DNA from: Hofstenia miamia
Lineage: Eukaryota; Xenacoelomorpha; Acoela
NCBI GenBank assembly: GCA_004352715.1
Contig: SCFE01000001.1
Coordinates: 512,854-576,853 of the forward strand
Length of the DNA: 64,000 nt
Reading direction: 5' to 3'
Part shown: piece by piece, positions 57,222-64,000 of the stretch
Layout of the letters: each line of letters opens with the position of its first letter
How positions within the stretch are numbered: the first letter of the stretch is position 1
Program-made: the position numbers and the translations under genes
The notes under the pieces: generated by a model
Seen by the model: only the letters and a program-made list of their open reading frames with translations
Told to the model about the DNA's origin: nothing
Databases searched by the model: none

Positions 57222-57343
57222 TTATGAAAGTTAGTCCCACTCACATCCTATCCCACTCCCATTCCCATTCCAATGGGATATCTTATGAAAGTTAGTCCCA
57301 CTCACATCCTATCCCACTCCCATTCCCATTCCAATGGGATATC
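57222..57343. repeat. 61-bp tandem duplication (2 copies)
   Basis: TTATGAAAGTTAGTCCCACT and the next 41 bases occur twice head to tail (57222-57282, 57283-57343) with no difference seen. Each unit contains smaller CCCATTCC repeats. Related CCCATTCCATT sequence occurs at about 56970. Confidence 0.9.
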
Positions 57344-58207
57344 TGGCTTCTATTCTTGTCCTAATGCAACTCTGTCCCAAAATGGTTAAATAAAATGAAC
57401 ACAATGATCGTAATTTATTCTGATATTTATTTTGACTTAGTTTATCTTGTCAATAAAGTAAATGAGAGCAGAAATTTTTTGACAGTCAATAGGCATTTGT
57501 TCATTCAACAGAATAGTTTGTTAAAAAGCCAATTAAGTTGAACATGACATTTAGTAAATTTAATGCCAAATCTTAGTATTACTTAGAACAAAAATATATT
57601 TTCCCATTATTAGCCATATGATTTTAATGTCTAATACTAAAGAAATAAAAAATAAAAACAATGCGGTTATATTTTTGTTTTCAAATTCATACATATTGAA
57701 CGCAATTCTCACTACATTTATTCTTGAACATATACAAAACATATTGTACAGAAACTCAGAGACAAAACTAATAGCTAAAAATAAGAATTTTCTTATATTA
57801 TTAAATTAGGCATTTATCAGCGACTAATGTTGACCATAGTTCCGTTGCTTTTTGCATTTGCATTACATCATCTTGCAATTAGGCCCAGTAGGTGGACTTA
57901 TATTTAACATGTGGTCTCATGATGACAGTTACTATAAAATTGCATGAGAATCATTGAAGAAGCCAACTGTAGGTCAGAATAAACAATTAATCACACAAAT
58001 GTGACATAATCAATGGCTGGAATTTTTACAACTTCTTAGTTGAAGTGAAGAAATCTAATTACCCTAACATAGAAATCCTTGTTGCTCGTATTGGTGATGA
58101 TAAATATTGCAAGAAATTATGGCAAGGAAAACTAATAAGATTAGGAAACTTCTCAAAGACTATTAGGTAGCCATAACTTTGTTACTATTATTTGGTGGTT
58201 TCTGCAG
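57344..58207. other. AT-rich DNA
   Basis: No features recognised. Confidence 0.4.
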
Positions 58208-58414
58208 GGTTTTTTCATTATTTATTGCTGCCAACCTGAACAAGTTTATGATTCTTTAGAAGCTCTTGATGAGGCAGTTATGAAATGCTTTGAGGAATGT
58301 TCTGTAACAAAATTCATAGAACTTGCAATGAAGGAGGCTTGCTTAAGCCTTGCATTTCGTATGATGGGTTTGTGTTTAGACGTCCAATATTATCCTACTG
58401 CATACATAGTTTAA
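58208..58414 (+). CDS. Candidate exon, function unknown
   Basis: After a good acceptor (TGGTGGTTTCTGCAG), a frame starting with the first exon base is open for 68 codons to a TAA at 58412. The middle is amphipathic and acidic (EALDEAVMKCFEECSV), followed by a hydrophobic stretch. No family is recognised and the region downstream is full of stops. It may be a real exon, or transposon debris. Confidence 0.25.
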   Translation, partial: GFFIIYCCQPEQVYDSLEALDEAVMKCFEECSVTKFIELAMKEACLSLAFRMMGLCLDVQYYPTAYIV

Positions 58415-61400
58415 ATAACGTCATTTGTGAAAGGCATTTGTTCAGAAAATTCCTTCCAAAAACTCAGTCGCTTTGAAACAGTTGAAATTTAATAAATCTG
58501 GTGTAAGATGCAAGAATCAAACTATATTATTTGCAGCTATTGATAAATAAGCTTTAACGATTTTCTTGAGAGATCTTCTAGTTCAGTGAATTTAACTGAA
58601 CTGCTTGCAATTTGTTGTACCCATTTTTTCTGATTGGTCATCTGCAGTATAATCACTTGGTCGGGAATATCAGCTAGGTTTGGAATCATTTTTGCTCCAG
58701 ATGGTGCATATTATGTCAATTGAAAGCACTTGACCCATTAGGTCACCATGTTTAACTTGTCACACTCATCACAAGGGTTGTGATATTGTTCTAAGATATA
58801 ATTCACAAAGGAACCCTATCTTCAGCTCTTGCTGGCGAATGTAGTTCAAACAAATCCTAGAGTAAGTAGGTAATCATGCAGACACTCTTTCACGCCAAGC
58901 TTGTTAATTTGGGAAATGTGGAGCAATAGATGTAAGACCCGCTCAATAATCAACTCTTACACTGGAGCGAGTACAATATCAAGCAAAGTTTTAGAAAACA
59001 CAACAACAATGAGGATAAGTGCTTTCAGATTGGCTGTAAATTTTTTCCAATGCTGTAACACCCTATTGTTCATGCCGAGTTAAATCTATAAAACTCTCAT
59101 GAATATTGCTAGCAAATTTCCCATTAAATTAATAACAGGTATAGCAAAAAAAATCCTTTAACCCATTTATGGATTGTTTTAGCTCGCTGCACTGTCGTGC
59201 CTGAACTCCACCACGTTGAAAGTAATTATCAATTATTATAATATCAAAAACAAAACGATTTAATGTTGCTCATTCTATAATATCTTGAAAAATCTTGCAC
59301 TCGCTCAAAATATTTTTACATACTTCTTACTATCATTTAATAAATACTAAAAACTATATGAAACACAAAATGTATTCTATACAATAATAGTACATAGATT
59401 TAAAAATTTTGTTGTTTTATCATTATCGTCCGCACAAAACATTACAATGCCGGATACCCTTACCTTTCAATATAAGCTTGGCGGTAGTATTACGCAGATG
59501 AAAAATAAAACTACAAAATTTGAAAAGAGATTAAGGGCTACCAACAAACTATAAGACAATTAAGCTCGAATTACCCATAATCATCAAATGGCAAACTTTA
59601 AGGAAATAGCAAAACTAAATGCAAGCTAAAGGTTAACAAAAACAAAACATGAAAAACCAAAGAACAAAAAAAAAACCGAAAATTAATCTAACAGCTTTAA
59701 ATGTCAAACCTTAATTTTTTTGATGTAGGAATTATTAATTTAACGCCGTCAAAATTTGAAACTGTTTATTGTATTTAAGCGCTTCATTTCGGAAGTAAAA
59801 ATGCAACTGTAGGCAATAACATTTAAATTAAGTAACTATTCATTTCATTTCATACAATAGACAGTTAACATTATAAAACAGTGCCTATCAATTGAAAACT
59901 GTTGTCTTTCATAACTGAAAATGTTTCCTTCCACTATTTAACTAAAATTTTGCAAAACCTAAATAAATAAACTTGAATATTTTTTGTGTGTTTGGCTCTT
60001 CCAAACTCAAAGTAATTTGAATATAACTAGGAGTATTACTTGATGGAATATCAAACTTGTTTTGGACACCGATGAGATAATGTTATTGAATAACATTGCT
60101 ATAAAGAAGTATTGGAAGAATACATTTTAAAAGAAGAAGATGGACTCAGATGTGCGTTATGCAATACAGCCTGAAAAATTCATTCTATTAAACATTACTA
60201 AAAATGTCTTAAAGAACCTAGCTTTTAAACTTGATGTTGACTCGGTTTATAACACTATAATAAGTAAAAATGGTAAAAAGGATAGGCAAACTTTAGACGT
60301 TTAGTAACACTTCCATGGTTTTCGCATAGACATGGTGGTCCTAATTTCCTGTCCGTGAATGCAGACTTTATTTGAACATTTTAATAATTTGCACAGTAAA
60401 ATTCAATGGGTTACAACTTAGAATGTTACAAAACTTTGCTCGACGTTGTTCTTATGAGATTTTGCAGGAAAATTTTTTTGCTAATATGTGAATGTCTTTG
60501 TTCGAATCGAATTGATGATTTTTGAGAAAACTTTGCAATTTTCCCCAGATATACTTAAATCACAATTATGGCGTTGATGATAGCAGCCCAGCCTGAAATA
60601 ATGAATTTATTAACAAAGAATCACTGATGACCATCGGCGGGTGTGATTTTTAACTTTTTGTAAAGATTGGTTTACTGTTATCCACCATGGATCTATGCAA
60701 AGCAAACTATGATTTTTATTAGAGGAGAAGCAATGTTATATAATGATTATATATAATTTTAATTTCACACATATTTTACAAAATTGTTTACGAAAGTGAT
60801 TTACAAGATAAATGAAGAATTCAGTATTCACGAAGTTTTGTAACTAACAAAACCAATCAGAGTTATGTTTTGGAAGGCATCGCAAAGATTACTTAAGAAA
60901 TTATTGAAATTACTGTTTAAATTGAAATTGAATTTTTTTATATATAAAGAGTACTAGGCCATTTTAAAGTATTTTTATTCACACTACCTTCGTCCATTAA
61001 TTTTATTACTAAGAAATTTTATAAATTTCTGCAAGATATTGAATTCAATTGTTTTCTTTTTGAATTATTTTCTGTTCTCTACTCAAGATTAATGGATATT
61101 TTTTAGAAAACGAAACGCAGTCTAATTAAGGACATCTCTACTCTTTCAATTTTAGCTTAAGATATAAAATTGCTGAGATTTGAAGTATCTAGAGTAAGAA
61201 TGAAGGTTTCGTTTAACAAATTAACACCCCTCAACTAAATTATGCTTTGAGGGGGCAGCTCTCTTGTTAAATTTATATTAGGAGTTTTGGATTTTATTTG
61301 TTGAAAATATAAATTATGGTAAAAATATATCATAAAAATACAAAACTCAAGATAATACCCCCCATTAAAAATAACTTAGAAATACAGCCCTGGTTACATG

Positions 61401-62559
61401 CATTCAAAAATATTTCATTTTCAATGTAAAACCATCGTGGTTGTTTTCTATATTAATGACTCAGACTCTCAACTTGTATATATAGGTATAAATTTGTTAA
61501 TTGCTAACAGATACATCTTGTCTGCCAATTTAAGACTACCTTTTCATGGAAAGCGTTTCTTCTGAATGTGAATTGATATAAACACTAGATCAGATTTCAA
61601 AGCATGCGCGGTAATTAGATTGCTTTTTGTAAAAATGCTGATTAGAAAGGAGAGTTAACTCCATCGGAGTCAAGCAACGGCAAATAAATTGGTCTTCTGA
61701 CGCCTGCAATCAATCAGAGTCTAAACCCTGATGTCTGCAGCCCTATAATATGTAATCAACACACACAATTTTGATTTAATAAAGTAAGCTTTCGTAATGC
61801 ACACTTGCATTTAGAAGGACAGTTTCAAATGCTGACTAGCTTAAATTATAAATGAATAATTTAAAAAACAACAATTGTTACAAAAAACTTATTTAGGGAA
61901 ATTTTTTAATTCGATTTAAAAAATCAAGACTTTTTACTCCTGTCAATTTTTTAGTTTATTTGCTTGCAAGTAAAATTCTTGAAAAAATAATAGGTTGCTC
62001 TTCTTCCAAGATGTCAAAGTAGGTGGAAATCTTAACATTAAACAGCCCTTTTTAAAAGACAAATCGTTTTTCCACATTTACAAACAATATTCTCCAAGCC
62101 TATTGTTAGATTTGATCAGAATGAAATAATGATGTTAAACTTTATTAAAATTTATGTTATAATACAGCGGTAAATCTACAATAGCTTACATATATCCTTT
62201 AAGTCAAATATTATCTTACATTCCTCCATACCCAGATTTTTATAAAGTATTTTTCTTTTTGACATGCTCAATTGTAATTGATTTACCAGATTTTTGGTAT
62301 AATCACATTAGGTGAAGGACGAGCTATGACTATGTCTTCTTTATCAAATCTTTGAGAAAATTTATGCAAACATTAAAATTGCGAATAAACATTGTATCGC
62401 CAACAAAGATATTCTTCATGTTTATATTCTTTATATCATTTATATTGCGTTTAGTAGTAGGCCAATCCACCAAGTGCACTATGATACATAAGATTTATTT
62501 GATATGTAAATTTCTTTAAACTAGACAGCCATCCACCTGAAGCACATCTAATTCTGTTT
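58415..62559. other. AT-rich DNA
   Basis: About 4.1 kb without supported genes. Near 60120-60190 a plus-strand piece reads EEDGLRCALCNTA with a CxxC pair and a later histidine, resembling part of a zinc finger, but a stop lies between. Near 61350-61394 a possible hAT-like right end (AAATACAGCCCTG) has no partner. Confidence 0.3.
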
Positions 62560-63400
62560 GCAAGATTACGATGTACTCATTTCACAAATTGCATTATCCT
62601 CAGGATGTTATATTGTTGTACGACTTTTTTTAGAATCAATACTTCTAAGCATATTCTGAAAAATTATGTGATTCAAATGGTTTCATTGATTTGAATGAAC
62701 AATCTTAGGAGGACCATACCGAAATACCCAATTATTTAAAAAAGCCATTTTTACTTCTGAAGCACTAATATTTTGTAAAGGAGTAGCTTCCAAACACCAT
62801 TTACACTGATCAATCATATTTAGCACGTATTTTTTTATTAGAATCCAAAGATAAATATCCTACTAATCAATAGAAACAAATTCAAGTGGTTCCATGTCAT
62901 TTGTAGGTAGTGAATTTTTTGTTCTTTCTAGTTTACTATAGTTTTTTCTTTGTGAACAGAGATTAAAACGAGAACCAATATTTCAATAAGAGTGCTTCAC
63001 GAACTTTATTTTGAGAAAAATTGCCATCATTATGATAATCTTGAATTAGATCCTCAATTTTATTTTCGTCTACTATTTCTTTATTATGATAAAAGAGAAT
63101 GCCATTTTCATTAACACTAAAACCTTGTGGATATACATAATACATAGATACTAATCTTCCAGGAAAAGAAGGTCCAGAAATACCTTTACTTAATCGTAAA
63201 ACCTCTTTAATTTCCAAATTAATTTGATGATCATAATAACTTTGGTTTAAACTAGTTGCACCTGCAACTGCCAAATGTATTTGATAATTTTCTTTCAAAT
63301 TTGAACTTTTATCTTGTCAACTTAAAAAATCAGCAACAATATTTTCATTACATTTTTTCAGTTTCCAAATTGCAATATATAGTACATACCATGCCCTCTA
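62560..63400 (-). pseudogene. Decayed Ty3/gypsy-like pol (RNase H end and integrase)
   Basis: Minus-strand debris of a retrotransposon polyprotein in the normal order. The RNase H tail near 63330-63370 retains NENIVADFLS (usually ENVVADALSR). The integrase zinc-finger region (63298-62963) retains IEDLIQDYHNDGN. The catalytic core further on has CKWCLEATPLQNISA, then FRYGPPKIVHSNQ and HPEDN (about 62590-62830), where the usual catalytic SDxG is altered. Stops and frameshifts occur throughout. It is an old, inactive copy with no LTRs recognised nearby, and cannot be tied to the LTR family at 28-33 kb. Confidence 0.65.
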
Positions 63401-63906
63401 TTACAGTCCATAACTTATATTACAATACATTCATATCTGGACTACTAGAGAGCCACTCTTCTGCCACAATGAAACTTGGGACATTGGTTTGTGTGCTTAA
63501 TGCTTTGTAAGATGAAACAGAGTTTTGCTGAAACATTCAGCTGCTGTCTTTGAACAAAGACGTATTTAAGGGTTAAACAAATCCTTCTAGATCTTTTTCC
63601 TGATTAACTTTCGCAATTGTTTTTATTTGACACCTCTTTGAAAAAATGAAAATCTTGGACCTTGGGTACAATACTCCAAACCAGATCGTTGCTAAGGAAG
63701 GATTATTACATCTCTGCACTTTCGAAACTGCTTGTTTAGCTTCCTAAGAACTTTTGGCATATGTGTTTTCATTTTACATATTGATTTCAGATTTGGAATA
63801 TCCTGATTAGTTCATAAGTTATAAGCGTTTTCGTATTTTTAAGGGAACTTTAAAAAAAATTTCGAAATTGTTGGAAAGCATATAGATATGCTTTTTTTTA
63901 TGAATT

Positions 63907-63908
<2 letters not shown>
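63401..63908. other. AT-rich DNA upstream of the pol remnant
   Basis: It may contain further unreadable parts of the retrotransposon. An 84-codon open frame at 63256-63510 on the plus strand is antisense to the pol debris and is not a gene. Confidence 0.35.
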
Positions 63909-63940
<32 letters not shown>

Positions 63941-64000
63941 NNNNNNNNNNNNNNNNNNNNNNNNNNNNNNNNNNNNNNNNNNNNNNNNNNNNNNNNNNNN
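63909..64000. repeat. (TA)n microsatellite and terminal N gap
   Basis: A TA tract at 63909-63940, then N to the end of the window. Confidence 0.95.

Noticed and set aside
60120-60190. CxxC-containing stretch resembling a zinc finger
   Set aside because: A stop lies between the cysteine pair and the histidine region, and no DNA-binding protein context surrounds it.
1-64000. CRISPR arrays, operons, bacterial defence or toxin systems
   Set aside because: The window has spliced exons, LINEs, hAT and mariner elements and microsatellites. No regularly spaced identical repeats with unique spacers were seen, and no bacterial gene organisation.

Overview
The window is eukaryotic DNA from an AT-rich invertebrate-type genome. 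It has spliced exons with canonical GT/AG borders, many (TA)n and (TAA)n microsatellites, scaffold gaps of N, and remains of most large animal transposon classes: hAT, IS630/Tc1/mariner, LINEs of two kinds and Ty3/gypsy-like LTR elements. The mix would suit a cnidarian such as a hydrozoan, or another AT-rich invertebrate; the sequence alone does not settle the species. I see no bacterial features, CRISPR array, rRNA or convincing tRNA.

The only host gene I can support is at the left edge. Two minus-strand exons (1292-1621 and 85-288) encode the C-terminal half of a multi-pass, MFS-like membrane transporter; the gene runs off the left end. Three GC-richer blocks (34223-34359, 48263-48443, 58208-58414) are weak candidate exons with no recognised family.

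Transposon layout: an R2/NeSL-like LINE 3' end on the minus strand (2938-3246); a decayed hAT element (8259-9943); a partial LTR copy (12644-13123); a possible Tc1 fossil (14900-15230); a nested hAT element (15860-21879) carrying a plus-strand R2/NeSL-like LINE fragment, an ORF1-like fragment and a minus-strand APE-type LINE; a 1.26 kb hAT-like element (22314-23576); LINE remnants (24095-24420 and 27390-27640); an LTR with tRNA primer site (28203-29196); a solo LTR (31433-33411) that was later hit by a 682-bp mariner-like element with perfect inverted repeats (32223-32904); a foldback-like element (35483-35967); a Tc1 fossil (37131-38280) and a short MITE (38817-39082) set against TA microsatellites; a 0.41-kb inverted repeat pair (39642-40053 and 41545-41953), the right arm flanked by 84-bp direct repeats; three hAT-type MITEs (47684-48159, 48985-49747, 55531-55848); a decayed hAT transposase (51600-53200); and a decayed gypsy-type pol (62560-63400).

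Several joins look like assembly artefacts: an exact 239-bp repeat on both sides of a 21-N gap at 4054, a LINE piece spliced into the hAT terminus at a single N (16153), and repeated LINE flanks around the 75-N gap at 17110. Most gaps sit inside (TA)n tracts. The window is best read as repeat-rich intergenic or intronic DNA with layered transposon insertions, not as a functional gene cluster. I found no new multi-gene system. The most unusual structure is the inverted segmental insertion at 41461-42038.
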